Shown piece after piece: positions 7,999 to 17,216 of a DNA stretch of 64,000 bases (positions are counted from its first letter, which is position 1; each line of letters begins with the position of its first letter). A program made the translations under genes and the position numbers. Below the pieces are notes generated by a model. It was not told the origin of the DNA. It was given only the letters and a program-made list of their open reading frames with translations, and made no database searches. The stretch is from Fimenecus sp963590415 (lineage in GTDB: Bacteria; Bacillota; Clostridia; Oscillospirales; Acutalibacteraceae), in contig CAVAPB010000008.1 in the NCBI GenBank assembly GCA_963590415.1, positions 1-64,000 of the forward strand, in the 5' to 3' direction.

Positions 7999-9586
7999 AA
8001 TTAAGCTTCCGCTTGACTACGAGGACGAGCAGAACGATTTGAAAAACGAAGCCGCAAGACTTTTGAAAATAAAAGCCGGCGACATAAAAACGCTTGAAAT
8101 ATTCAAAAAAAGCATCGACTCAAGGAAAAAGAACGATATAAAATTCATCTTTTCCGTTGACATAACCGTTGACGGCGACGAAGATGCTTTACTTGCAAAA
8201 AACTCCGCTCCGAGAGTTCAGCGGGTGGAAAAGTATGCCTATAAGCTTCCCGAAAATAAAAGGACTTCGCCGTTGAGACCTGTTGTCGTTGGCTTCGGTC
8301 CTGCGGGAATGTTCGCTTCGCTGATGCTGGCACGGGCGGGTCTTAATCCTTTGGTTGTCGAACGAGGTCAGACGGTGGACGAGAGGACAAAAAGCGTAAA
8401 TTCCTTTTGGAAAAACAGGGTGCTGAACCCCGACTCGAACATTCAGTTCGGCGAGGGCGGCGCAGGCACATTTTCCGACGGCAAGCTGACTACGGGAATA
8501 AAGGACAGCAGGGTGCGCGAGGTCTTTTGCGAGCTTTGCCGCGACGGTGCGCCCGAGGACATTATGACCTCGGCACTTCCGCATATCGGAACGGATAAGC
8601 TCAAGGGCGTTGTAAAAGCTTTGAGGGAAAAGGTTGTTTCGCTCGGCGGCGAGCTCAGGTTTGAAACAAAGCTTACGGATATAATCGTATATAACGGCTC
8701 AGTGCAGGGCGTTACGCTCACGGATAAGAACGGAAAAACCTACGACTTTGAAACCGACACGGTCATACTTGCAATAGGACATTCGGCGAGAGATACCGTT
8801 GAAATGCTCTACAACAAGGGCATACCGATGCTCCAAAAGCCGTTTTCCGTAGGTGCGAGAATTGAGCATAAGCAGGAAATGATAAACGAGTCGCAGTTCG
8901 GGAAATTCGCAAATCATCCGAGGCTCGGTGCGGCGAGCTACAAGCTTGCCTGTCATCCACAGGGCGGTAGAGGCGCATATACCTTCTGTATGTGCCCGGG
9001 CGGAACGGTCGTGTGCGCTTCAAGTGAGGAAAACACGGTTGTTACAAACGGTATGAGCGAATATGCAAGAGACAAGGAAAATGCAAACTGTGCGGTGCTT
9101 GTCGGTATTTCGCCCGAGGATTTCAACTCCGACCATCCTCTTGCGGGTATGTATATGCAGCGTGAAATCGAGAAAAAGGCTTTCTTAATGGGCGGCGGAG
9201 ATTATTCTGCTCCCGCACAGCTTGTAAAGGATTTCCTCGGCGGAGTTGCCTCAACAGGTTGTAAAAATGTAAAGCCGTCTTTCCCGACGGGCGTAAAATA
9301 TACGAATTTGCGGGATTTGCTTCCCGAAAAGGTTACAAACACAATGTGTGACGCACTTGTTAAAATGGATAAAATGCTTTCGGGCTTTGCCTGCGACGAC
9401 GCTTTGCTGACGGGACCCGAAACAAGAAGCTCCGCCCCCGTGCGCATTGTCCGTGATGAATTTATGCAGACTAAGATAAGAGGTATGTACCCCTGCGGCG
9501 AGGGCGCGGGATATGCAGGCGGTATAGTGTCGGCAGGCGTGGACGGAATTAAGGTTGCGGAAGCCGTATTAAGTGATGAGAGGTAA
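7982..9586 (+). CDS. FAD-dependent dehydrogenase (COG2509 type)
   Basis: This 534-residue uncharacterised FAD-dependent dehydrogenase starts at a TTG with a strong AAAGGAG site 7 bp upstream. The first 90 residues form the small N-terminal domain usual in this group. VVVGFGPAGMFASLMLARAG (about 101-120) binds FAD. QFGEGGAGTFSDGKLTTG (about 151-168) is the most characteristic block, and the C-terminal PCGEGAGYAGGIVSAGVDG closes the FAD site. The reaction is unknown. It overlaps the HI0933-type gene upstream, and the next gene starts 6 bp downstream, suggesting a three-gene transcript. Confidence 0.85.
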   Translation: MLRINEIKLPLDYEDEQNDLKNEAARLLKIKAGDIKTLEIFKKSIDSRKKNDIKFIFSVDITVDGDEDALLAKNSAPRVQRVEKYAYKLPENKRTSPLRPVVVGFGPAGMFASLMLARAGLNPLVVERGQTVDERTKSVNSFWKNRVLNPDSNIQFGEGGAGTFSDGKLTTGIKDSRVREVFCELCRDGAPEDIMTSALPHIGTDKLKGVVKALREKVVSLGGELRFETKLTDIIVYNGSVQGVTLTDKNGKTYDFETDTVILAIGHSARDTVEMLYNKGIPMLQKPFSVGARIEHKQEMINESQFGKFANHPRLGAASYKLACHPQGGRGAYTFCMCPGGTVVCASSEENTVVTNGMSEYARDKENANCAVLVGISPEDFNSDHPLAGMYMQREIEKKAFLMGGGDYSAPAQLVKDFLGGVASTGCKNVKPSFPTGVKYTNLRDLLPEKVTNTMCDALVKMDKMLSGFACDDALLTGPETRSSAPVRIVRDEFMQTKIRGMYPCGEGAGYAGGIVSAGVDGIKVAEAVLSDER

Positions 9587-9592
9587 AAAGAT

Positions 9593-12286
9593 ATGATAAA
9601 TGTTATGCCCAAGTGGGGTCCTTATTCAAAAAAATATTTCGGAATTTCAAAGATAGTTGACCATAAAAGCGAAAAAGGCGTAAGGTTTGACCTTGTGGTG
9701 CTCCCGTGCGTTTCAAACACGGATGCCAAGGTGCCGAATGTCACAATTCCCGTCGGCGTTCATCCGTGGGAGTGCAAGAGCGATTATTCCTATTATTCTT
9801 ACAGACAGGATATTGAATGGAAAGATGTTATCTATTCCGATGTTTCCTTTACAAGGCTCGGCGACGACTCGACCCTTGTACGCACGGAAATTTTCAACAA
9901 TTCCGAGATGATGCAGAACTGCCTTGTCAATTTCTTCTCCTCCGTTCAGTTCCCGACCGTAAACAGGGTGTGTCTTACTCTGCCCGAAAAGTGCGATTTC
10001 AAAAAGGCGCTTGACTATGAAACTTACGAATACAACACGCCCCGTCCGTGGGATAAGGAAACCATGGACGCCATGCACAAGGGCGAGTTCTTCGATGACA
10101 GATTTTATCTTCACAAGGGTTTGGGAGACAGGGACAACAACCGTTATATTCTCCCGAAATACTCAAAGCTCGGCGAGGAGAAAAACGATACAATCACCTA
10201 TAATTTTGACATAAAAAACGATTATGACAACGCTGTTTTGTCCGTCAGATACCGCACAACTTCTGTAAAGGCGTCAAACTTTACAATAAACGGTAAAGCC
10301 TTTAGTTTCAAGGCTTGTGACGATTTGAGGCTTGCTCAAATTCCGCTCGGCGCTTTAAGCTCGGGGAAATTCTTCTTAAAGCTTGTTTCCGAGGGCACGG
10401 GCGGTATCGAATTTGACTTTTTTGCCGTAACCGAGGCGGAGGACTGCGATGAAATCATAACCGAAACCGAGAAAAACGATTTTATGCCGACGGTAACCTG
10501 CAAGGATAACGGAAACGGAAAAACCGTAAAAATGAAATACAGGGATATTCCCGACACTTTCACTTTGAGAACATTTAATAAGGAGACAAGACTCCGTGAA
10601 ATCCCGACAGGCTGCCTTGAAGATGTTCCCACGCCGAGAATTTCTCAGCCCGACCCGAGCTTTGACAATATGATGGAGACTTTTTCGGGCGAGTTTTCGT
10701 GGAAACATTCCGATGAGGGCTATTATCAGAATACCCTTGTACACACGCTGTACATTCCCGCTCACACAAGCCATGTCGAATATGCGGTAATTTCGGGCAG
10801 CGAAACAGAGTACAAAACGCCCGAGGAATATGAAAAGATATATCTTGCCGCAAAAAATTCAACCGAGAAAATAACTCTAAACGATGCAGGTAAGAAATAC
10901 GAGTTTTCAAACGAGCTTTTGCGTGCGGCAATGTTCCAGAACACGGTATATCCTCTCTATCATCACGGCGATTATGTTGTACACCACACCCCCGGTAAGC
11001 GCTGGGACTCTTTTTACACATGGGATTCGGGCTTTATCGGCCTTGAAATGAATACGTACAATCCACAAATTGCGGAGTATATACTTGATTTGTATTTGAG
11101 CGACAGGGACAATAAGGACTATGCCTTTTTGCTTCACGGCTCTCCCGTTCCCGTACATATTTATCAGTATTACGATATGCTCTCAAGGGCAAACGACAAG
11201 TCAGAGCTTTACGGTTATTATGGCCGTGTAAAGCTGTTTTACGATTTCCTCTGCGGCAAGGCTGACGGCTCAACCACCGCAAAGTTCAAAAGCGGTATGA
11301 CCACCACCTTTGAGTATTTCTATAACTGCTCGGGTATGGACGATTTACCACCGCAGGCGGAAACATACAGAAGGAAGCTTCAGCTTCTGACCGCTCCGTG
11401 CATTTCCTCCTCGCAGGTTATCAGGTGCGCAAAAATCTTATCGGTCATCGCCTCGCATCTAGGTAAAACCGAAGATGTCAAAGAGTATGAGGCTGATATA
11501 AAGCGTATTTCGGACGGCTTGCAGATCTATGCGTGGGATGAGGAGGCAGGCTATTTCTCCTATGTTGTCCATGATGAAAACGGCGAGCCGAAAGAACAGC
11601 TTCGCAGCGATAGCGGAGAGAATATGAACAAGACGATGGACGGAATTTATCCGCTTATCGCAGGCATTACGGACGAAAGTCAGACAAAGAAAATTCTTGC
11701 TCATATTGAAAGCGAGGATGAAATGATGAGCAAGGTCGGCATTTCCGCAGTTAATATGAAAGCGGGATATTATGCCACAAACGGTTATTGGAACGGCAAT
11801 GTCTGGTTCTCGCACCAGTGGTTCGTATGGAAAACAATGCTTGACCTCGGAGAGAATGATTTTGCGTATAAAATCGCAAAGACCGCACTTGATGCGTGGA
11901 AAAAAGAAGTAGAGTATTCGTATTATACCTTTGAGATGATGTCCATAACCACGGGCAGGGGAGGCTGGTTCCACAACTTCGGCGGACTTTCCGCGCCCGT
12001 CAACATCTGGGCAAACGCTTACTATAACACCGGCGCATTCAGCTTTGGCTTCGATATTTTCTGCGAAAACAGCGAGTTCACGAACGATTTTACTGACTTT
12101 AATGCAACGGTCAGTCATTATAACGGCAAAAAGTCAACCGTAATCGCAGTGATGAACGATAAACATTCATACTCGGTCACGCTCAACGGCGAAAAGGCGG
12201 AGTTTACCGAGCGTGAAAAGGGAACGCTTGAAATTACCGTCCCCGCAGATGTCGAAAAGGCTGAAATTTCCGTTCAGCTTGTGTAA
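9593..12286 (+). CDS. Large (alpha/alpha)6-barrel glycoside hydrolase, GH63-like
   Basis: This 897-residue protein has an N-terminal beta-rich part (about 1-430) and a C-terminal alpha/alpha toroid like those of GH63, trehalase and related glycosidases. Supporting blocks are RWDSFYTWDSGFIGLEMN and YWNGNVWFSHQWFVWK, both typical of the toroid core. A short beta domain ends the protein. There is no signal peptide. It probably hydrolyses an alpha-linked sugar in the cytoplasm; the exact family and substrate cannot be fixed by eye, and I do not assign catalytic residues. Its last 13 bases overlap the convergent BofC-like gene. Confidence 0.68.
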   Translation: MINVMPKWGPYSKKYFGISKIVDHKSEKGVRFDLVVLPCVSNTDAKVPNVTIPVGVHPWECKSDYSYYSYRQDIEWKDVIYSDVSFTRLGDDSTLVRTEIFNNSEMMQNCLVNFFSSVQFPTVNRVCLTLPEKCDFKKALDYETYEYNTPRPWDKETMDAMHKGEFFDDRFYLHKGLGDRDNNRYILPKYSKLGEEKNDTITYNFDIKNDYDNAVLSVRYRTTSVKASNFTINGKAFSFKACDDLRLAQIPLGALSSGKFFLKLVSEGTGGIEFDFFAVTEAEDCDEIITETEKNDFMPTVTCKDNGNGKTVKMKYRDIPDTFTLRTFNKETRLREIPTGCLEDVPTPRISQPDPSFDNMMETFSGEFSWKHSDEGYYQNTLVHTLYIPAHTSHVEYAVISGSETEYKTPEEYEKIYLAAKNSTEKITLNDAGKKYEFSNELLRAAMFQNTVYPLYHHGDYVVHHTPGKRWDSFYTWDSGFIGLEMNTYNPQIAEYILDLYLSDRDNKDYAFLLHGSPVPVHIYQYYDMLSRANDKSELYGYYGRVKLFYDFLCGKADGSTTAKFKSGMTTTFEYFYNCSGMDDLPPQAETYRRKLQLLTAPCISSSQVIRCAKILSVIASHLGKTEDVKEYEADIKRISDGLQIYAWDEEAGYFSYVVHDENGEPKEQLRSDSGENMNKTMDGIYPLIAGITDESQTKKILAHIESEDEMMSKVGISAVNMKAGYYATNGYWNGNVWFSHQWFVWKTMLDLGENDFAYKIAKTALDAWKKEVEYSYYTFEMMSITTGRGGWFHNFGGLSAPVNIWANAYYNTGAFSFGFDIFCENSEFTNDFTDFNATVSHYNGKKSTVIAVMNDKHSYSVTLNGEKAEFTEREKGTLEITVPADVEKAEISVQLV

Positions 12287-12594
12287 TCTTCAATTATTTT
12301 CAATATTTCATCATCAGACTCAGCGGAAATTCCCTCTTCGATTTTGCCTTGCTCCGAGTCGGGCAGCGATGAGAGGTAAACATCGTATATTTCAACGGGC
12401 ATTGAATAGCCTCGCTTGAAAAGAGCTAATTTCCCCTCGTATTCGCCGAGTGTGTAAAGCGGCAAAAGCGTTGTGCTTTCGGACAAAACCGACGCTTTGT
12501 CGTCCTTTGCTCCGAGCGAAAAAGCTGCGCCGACAAACAGCGCCGTGAGCACTGCCGCCGTTACCGCAACTGCCCTTAAAAGTATCTTTTGCAA
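12274..12594 (-). CDS. BofC C-terminal-like membrane-anchored protein
   Basis: This is about 106 residues from a TTG placed 8 bp after AAAGGAG; a GTG three codons upstream sits too close to the RBS. An N-terminal hydrophobic segment (about 5-27) is a signal anchor or signal peptide. The rest (YTLGEYEGKLALFKRG, then VYLSSLPDSEQGKIEEGI) resembles the C-terminal domain of BofC, an intermembrane-space regulator of pro-SigK processing in spore formers. The N-terminal BofC domain is absent. A sporulation role is inference. The gene is convergent with the GH63-like gene and divergent from the PBP gene. Confidence 0.62.
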   Translation of the reverse strand: MQKILLRAVAVTAAVLTALFVGAAFSLGAKDDKASVLSESTTLLPLYTLGEYEGKLALFKRGYSMPVEIYDVYLSSLPDSEQGKIEEGISAESDDEILKIIEDYTS

Positions 12595-12744
12595 AAAAAT
12601 CACTCCTTTTGGTTATTTTCGGCAAAAATACGGATTTTACGCGGTCCGGCAAAAAATTATCTTTTTTTATAAAAATGATGAAATATTCACAAAATTATGT
12701 TACAATACTTTATTATGCAAAGTCAGCGTACGGAGGTACTACAT

Positions 12745-15039
12745 ATGGCAAAAAATGTGCGTAAAAAACCGAAAAAGAAAAGGAAGCCTCTCAACCCCAA
12801 GGCTAAAAAAGGTATAACCGCCTTGTTGGCTCTGGCGTTAACCGCTCTTGTTTCTTTGGTAATTGTAAGCACATATCTGATTATATATATGGTTTCATAT
12901 GTAAACGGCGAAGCCAAAATAGACATCGCCGATTACAAGGAAAATCAGGCGCAGACCACAATCGTTTACGCCTACAACTCAAACGACGAGGCGGTTGAGT
13001 TGACCCGTCTGCACGGAGAGCAGAACCGTGTGTGGACGAGTATTGACGAAATTCCCGAAAATCTTCAAAAGGCATACATAGCCTTGGAGGACAAGCGTTT
13101 TGAAAAGCATTCGGGCGTGGACTGGATAAGAACCTTAAAGGCTGTTATCACATTCGGTAAATCGGGCGGCGGCTCTACGCTTACCCAACAGCTTATCAAG
13201 AACCTCACTGGAGAGAACGGCAAAACCGTAAGCCGTAAATTCTATGAAATTCTCAATGCGCTCAACCTTGAAAAGAACGCTTCAAAGGCTACGATACTTG
13301 AAGCGTATATGAATACGGTATATATGAGTCACGGGTGTTACGGAGTAAAGACGACCGCCGAAAAATACTTCGGAAAAGACTTGTCCGAGCTCAATATCGC
13401 AGAGTGCGCCTCAATAGCGGCTATAACGCAGAACCCATCTACTAACGACCCGTTGCTTCATCCCGAGACAAACAGGAAAAGGCAGTTGACCTGCCTTAGA
13501 AATATGCTCAACGAGGGATATATCTCTCAGGAGGAATATGACGAGGCAGTAGCGTATGAAATGGTCTTTACGAACAGTGAAAATTATGTAAAAAAGGACA
13601 GCACGGACGACAACTCCGCCGCTTCAAGCGCCGCTGCAACCGAAATTCAAAGTTATTATGTTGACTATGTTATACAGTCGGTTATCAACGACCTTGTTTC
13701 ACAGTGCGGTTATACAAAATCGCAGGCTTCAAAGCTCATCTACAACGGCGGCTTGCGCATTTATTCAGCTGTTGACACGAGCATACAGGAACAGCTTGAG
13801 GATGTTTATGTCAACAAGGTAACGATGCCCGCATACAACAAAAATGTTCCGGACGCACAGTCGGCTATGACCATAATGGACTACAGCGGCAGAATACTTG
13901 CCATGGTCGGCGGTATCGGAGAAAAGACCGAAAACAGAGGTCTCAACCGTGCCACAACACCGAGACAGCCCGGTTCTTCCATAAAACCGCTTTCGATATA
14001 TGCTCCGGCGATTGAGGAAAAATATGTAACATGGAGCACAAAAATTCAAAACTACGGTGTTGCTCATTATTATTCCGACGGTGGAACAGGCCCTGTAAAC
14101 TACGGTAACGATCCCGGCTCGCCCGATTCCTATGTAACTGTTCAACATGCACTCTGCGTGTCATATAATACCGTTCCGGCTCAAATTCTCAAGCAGATGG
14201 GCGTCGATTTGAGCTATAAATACGCAACCGAAAAATTCAAGCTTTCCTATCTTGACGAAAGCGATAAGAACATGTCCTCTCTCGCAGTCGGCGGCGCAAG
14301 CAAGGGCGTAACGACGGTGCAGATGGCTGCGGCGTTTGCGGCATTCGGCAACGGTGGAAAATACTATGAGCCGTATTGTTATTACAAGGTTACAAACGCA
14401 AACGGCACAAAGATATATCTTCAGCATCAGGAGTCGGAGGGCGAGCAGGTTATCTCCCCCGACACCGCAGATGTAATGAATAAGCTTCTTCAGACGGTTG
14501 TAACCGACGCGGCACACATGGCAACGGCACGCAATTACGGTATTTCCGGCTTTGAAACCTTTGCTAAAACAGGTACCACGAGCGATGACAAGGACCGTTG
14601 GTTTGTAGGCGGCACACCGTATTATGTTGCGGCTGTATGGTACGGCTGCGATATGCCCAAGCAGCTTTCTGCCTATGTTTCGGGCAGCCCCTCGGGTAAG
14701 ATTTTTGATGAGGTAATGACAAGAATACACAAGGGACTTACCGCAAAGCCGTTTGATACGCATTCGAATCTTGTTATGAGCGCAACCTACTGTACGCAGT
14801 CGGGCTTCCTCGCAAGCGAGAGCTGTACGAGCACGGCGACAGGCTGGTACACAAAGAGCAATTTGCCGGGACATTGCACATCCTGTGCGGCGACGCCGAG
14901 CGTGGCAGAGCCTGTTCCCGAGGGCGAGACCGTAGCTTCGGATCAGCAGACGCCCGAGACCACAGCCGCAAGCGACGGTAATTCATCGGATACTCCGCCC
15001 GCAACGGCAGCTCCGGAAAATCTGCCGCCTGCCGAATAG
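12745..15039 (+). CDS. Class A penicillin-binding protein (transglycosylase-transpeptidase)
   Basis: This 764-residue bifunctional enzyme polymerises and cross-links peptidoglycan. The ATG at 12745 follows GGAGG; an earlier in-frame ATG at 12697 lacks an RBS. A Lys/Arg-rich tail (2-22) and one membrane helix (about 25-50) precede the GT51 domain, with catalytic EDKRF at 115-119 and GGSTLTQQLIKNL. The transpeptidase domain has SSIK (nucleophile Ser411) and KTG at 608-610. A Pro/Thr/Glu-rich tail follows from about 720. The family is PBP1A/PonA type. It is followed by ruvX after 8 bp. Confidence 0.93.
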   Translation: MAKNVRKKPKKKRKPLNPKAKKGITALLALALTALVSLVIVSTYLIIYMVSYVNGEAKIDIADYKENQAQTTIVYAYNSNDEAVELTRLHGEQNRVWTSIDEIPENLQKAYIALEDKRFEKHSGVDWIRTLKAVITFGKSGGGSTLTQQLIKNLTGENGKTVSRKFYEILNALNLEKNASKATILEAYMNTVYMSHGCYGVKTTAEKYFGKDLSELNIAECASIAAITQNPSTNDPLLHPETNRKRQLTCLRNMLNEGYISQEEYDEAVAYEMVFTNSENYVKKDSTDDNSAASSAAATEIQSYYVDYVIQSVINDLVSQCGYTKSQASKLIYNGGLRIYSAVDTSIQEQLEDVYVNKVTMPAYNKNVPDAQSAMTIMDYSGRILAMVGGIGEKTENRGLNRATTPRQPGSSIKPLSIYAPAIEEKYVTWSTKIQNYGVAHYYSDGGTGPVNYGNDPGSPDSYVTVQHALCVSYNTVPAQILKQMGVDLSYKYATEKFKLSYLDESDKNMSSLAVGGASKGVTTVQMAAAFAAFGNGGKYYEPYCYYKVTNANGTKIYLQHQESEGEQVISPDTADVMNKLLQTVVTDAAHMATARNYGISGFETFAKTGTTSDDKDRWFVGGTPYYVAAVWYGCDMPKQLSAYVSGSPSGKIFDEVMTRIHKGLTAKPFDTHSNLVMSATYCTQSGFLASESCTSTATGWYTKSNLPGHCTSCAATPSVAEPVPEGETVASDQQTPETTAASDGNSSDTPPATAAPENLPPAE

Positions 15040-15047
15040 GAGAAAAT

Positions 15048-15458
15048 ATGGTTATAGTTTCCGTTGATTACGGCGATGTGAGAACGGGTGTTGCGGCTTG
15101 TGACAAGCTCCAAATGCTTGCTTCTCCCGTAACCGTTATAAAGCAAAAGGATCCCGAGCTGCTCTCGGAGGAAATAAAGAAAATATGCGTTGAGAAAAAA
15201 GCGGAAAAAATTGTTCTCGGACTTCCGAAAAATATGGACGGAAGTGAGGGCTTCCGTGCAGAGGCATGCAAGAGCTTTGCGAAAATTCTTTCCGATAAGA
15301 CGGGTCTGACCGTCGATTTTCAGGACGAACGCCTGACAACCGTTTCGGCGCACAACATACTCAACGCAACCGACACGAGAGGAAAAAAACGCAAAGCGGT
15401 GGTTGACGCCGTGTCTGCCGTGCTTATCCTTGAGGATTATATGCGAAAACAAAATTAA
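15048..15458 (+). CDS. ruvX: Holliday junction resolvase-like RuvX/YqgF
   Basis: This 136-residue RNase H-like protein matches YqgF/RuvX. VDYGDVRTGVA near the N-terminus carries the first catalytic Asp, FQDERLTT carries the conserved acidic residue, and DAVSAVLILEDYM at the C-terminus the last Asp. Family members act in pre-16S rRNA 5'-end maturation and possibly DNA junction resolution. It lies 8 bp after the PBP gene with an AGGAG site and ends before a strong terminator, so it closes that transcript. Confidence 0.9.
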   Translation: MVIVSVDYGDVRTGVAACDKLQMLASPVTVIKQKDPELLSEEIKKICVEKKAEKIVLGLPKNMDGSEGFRAEACKSFAKILSDKTGLTVDFQDERLTTVSAHNILNATDTRGKKRKAVVDAVSAVLILEDYMRKQN

Positions 15459-15480
15459 CCCCACGATATGACAAATTATT

Positions 15481-15520
15481 GAGCCCGAAGCCTGTATAAT
15501 TGGCTTCAGGCTCATTTTTT
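15481..15520 (+). terminator. Rho-independent terminator after ruvX
   Basis: GAGCC-GAAGCC pairs with GGCTTC-GGCTC (one mismatched position) across a 9-nt loop and is followed by six T. It separates the PBP-ruvX unit from spoIIGA. Confidence 0.85.
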
Positions 15521-15535
15521 GTGTGGTGATAAGCT

Positions 15536-16444
15536 TTGACTGTCTATGTTGACATACTGCTTGCGGTAAATATATTTGTAAACTACTTTTTGCTTCTTGC
15601 AAGCGCAAAATTATTGCGCCGTGAAATAAAACGGGTAAGGCTGTTCCTTTCCTCCGCCCTCGGAAGCCTTTATTCGTTGATTATTTTTCTGCCCGAGCTT
15701 CCCGAGGTGATTACCGTGCTTGTGAATTTTGCAGCGTCGGCGGTGCTGACCGCCATAGCCTTTTCGCCAAAAAGTTTTAAGGTATTCTTGCGTGAGGTCG
15801 CGGTGTTCTTCGGTGTGAATTTTGCGTTTGCGGGAATCATGCTCGGTATATGGCTTGCGTTTAAGCCGAGCGGAATGGTATTTAACAACAGTGTAGTCTA
15901 TTTCAATATCGACATAAAAATACTGACCGTTTCAACCGTTGCCTGCTATGTTATCATCACGCTTATTTCAAGGCTTATGAAACGCAGTGCGCCGCCTGAC
16001 TCCGTTTACAGCGTAACTTTTTCAAATTCGGACAGAAGCGTTACGGTAAACGCCCTGCTTGATACGGGTAACGCCCTTAAAGACGGCTTTTCCGGTAAGC
16101 CGGTTATCATAGCGGACGAGAGCGTTTTTGCTTCGCTTACGGGCTTTGTGCCCGAGGATTGCTTTCGGGGCAACAATGCGGTCGATATGATGGGCGTTCA
16201 AAACAAAATAAGGCTCATAGCCTACAACACGGTCGGAGAAAAGGGCTTTTTGAAAGCTGTGTCGGTAGACCGCGTGAGCGTGAGAGCGGGCGGCAGGGAG
16301 TATACGGTCAGAAACGCACTTGTGGCGCAGAGCAAAACAAGGTTTACAAACGGGGAATATTCGGCAATACTCAACAACGATTTTTTTGAAAGGACTAACA
16401 GTGATGATAAGAGAGTACATACTGTCGCTTTTGGCAAAAATTAA
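15536..16444 (+). CDS. spoIIGA: Sigma-E processing peptidase SpoIIGA
   Basis: This 302-residue membrane aspartic protease cleaves pro-SigE at the sporulation septum. It starts at a TTG (YVDILLAVNIFVNYFLLLAS is the typical N-terminus). Five hydrophobic segments occupy about residues 1-150. The soluble C-terminal half contains the aspartic protease-like motif LLDTGN (about 179-184, catalytic Asp). The end overlaps the sigE start by about 40 bp, so synthesis of the protease and its substrate is coupled. Order and length match the Bacillus and Clostridium genes. Confidence 0.92.
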   Translation: MTVYVDILLAVNIFVNYFLLLASAKLLRREIKRVRLFLSSALGSLYSLIIFLPELPEVITVLVNFAASAVLTAIAFSPKSFKVFLREVAVFFGVNFAFAGIMLGIWLAFKPSGMVFNNSVVYFNIDIKILTVSTVACYVIITLISRLMKRSAPPDSVYSVTFSNSDRSVTVNALLDTGNALKDGFSGKPVIIADESVFASLTGFVPEDCFRGNNAVDMMGVQNKIRLIAYNTVGEKGFLKAVSVDRVSVRAGGREYTVRNALVAQSKTRFTNGEYSAILNNDFFERTNSDDKRVHTVAFGKN

Positions 16445-17111
16445 GAGCATACTTTTCCAAACGGATATAAACTTCGTCGGCGGATGTGAGAACCTTCCCG
16501 AGCCTCTTACCAAGGAGAAGGAGGAGGACTGCCTTCGGCGTATCGCAAGCGGAGACAAGACGGCAAGGGAACCGCTGATAGTCCACAATTTAAGGCTCGT
16601 CGTCTATATAGCAAAAAAGTTTGATAATTCGGGAGTGGGTACTGACGACCTCGTGTCGATCGGAACAATAGGACTTATAAAGGCTGTCAATACCTTTAAG
16701 CCCGAAAAGAACATAAAGCTTGCAACCTATGCCTCACGGTGTATTGAAAATGAAATTCTTATGTATCTTCGCAAGATAAATCTGCACAGAACGGATATTT
16801 CAATAGATGAGCCGCTCAATATCGACTGGGACGGAAACGAGCTGCTTTTATCCGATGTTCTCGGAAGCGAGCCGGATGAAATAAACCGTGAGCTTGAATG
16901 TGAGGATGAGAAAAAGCTTCTTTTGGAAACCGTGAACTCGCTCTCGCAAAGGGAAAGGCTGATTATGAATATGCGCTTCGGGCTTGACGGGGAGACTGAG
17001 CACACCCAAAAGGAGGTTGCGGATATCCTCGGAATTTCTCAAAGCTACATTTCGCGCCTTGAAAAAAGGATAATCGTACGGCTGAAAAAGGAGCTTGAAA
17101 AAGCTGTATAA
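16404..17111 (+). CDS. sigE: RNA polymerase sporulation sigma factor SigE (pro-form)
   Basis: This 235-residue early mother-cell sigma factor has an N-terminal extension of about 25 residues corresponding to the pro-sequence removed by SpoIIGA. Region 2 (HNLRLVVYIAKKF, DDLVSIGTIGLIKAVNTF, YASRCIENEILMYLR) and region 4 (QKEVADILGISQSYISRLEKR) are intact. ATG at 16404 or GTG at 16401 may start it, both behind AAAGGA. sigG, often the next gene in this cluster, is not here; an MBOAT gene with its own -10 follows. Confidence 0.93.
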   Translation: MIREYILSLLAKIKSILFQTDINFVGGCENLPEPLTKEKEEDCLRRIASGDKTAREPLIVHNLRLVVYIAKKFDNSGVGTDDLVSIGTIGLIKAVNTFKPEKNIKLATYASRCIENEILMYLRKINLHRTDISIDEPLNIDWDGNELLLSDVLGSEPDEINRELECEDEKKLLLETVNSLSQRERLIMNMRFGLDGETEHTQKEVADILGISQSYISRLEKRIIVRLKKELEKAV

Positions 17112-17170
17112 ATTTGTCTGCGAATTTAATGAAAAAATTTCTAAAAACACTGTTATTAGGGCAAAATGTA

Positions 17171-17179
17171 TGTTATAAT
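17171..17179 (+). promoter_or_regulatory. Extended -10 promoter for the MBOAT gene
   Basis: TG-T-TATAAT forms an extended -10 element at 17171-17179, 38 bp upstream of the TTG start. No good -35 box is present. Confidence 0.5.
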
Positions 17180-17216
17180 ACATATAATTATGAATTAAAG
17201 CTTCGGAGGTTGAAAT

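Noticed and set aside
11459..12118. 219-residue minus-strand frame
   Set aside because: It lies opposite the GH63-like gene, which has a clear toroid pattern; the minus-strand frame has no recognisable motif or operon context.
14161..14874. 237-residue minus-strand frame
   Set aside because: It is antisense to the transpeptidase domain of the penicillin-binding protein, which has complete SxxK and KTG motifs.
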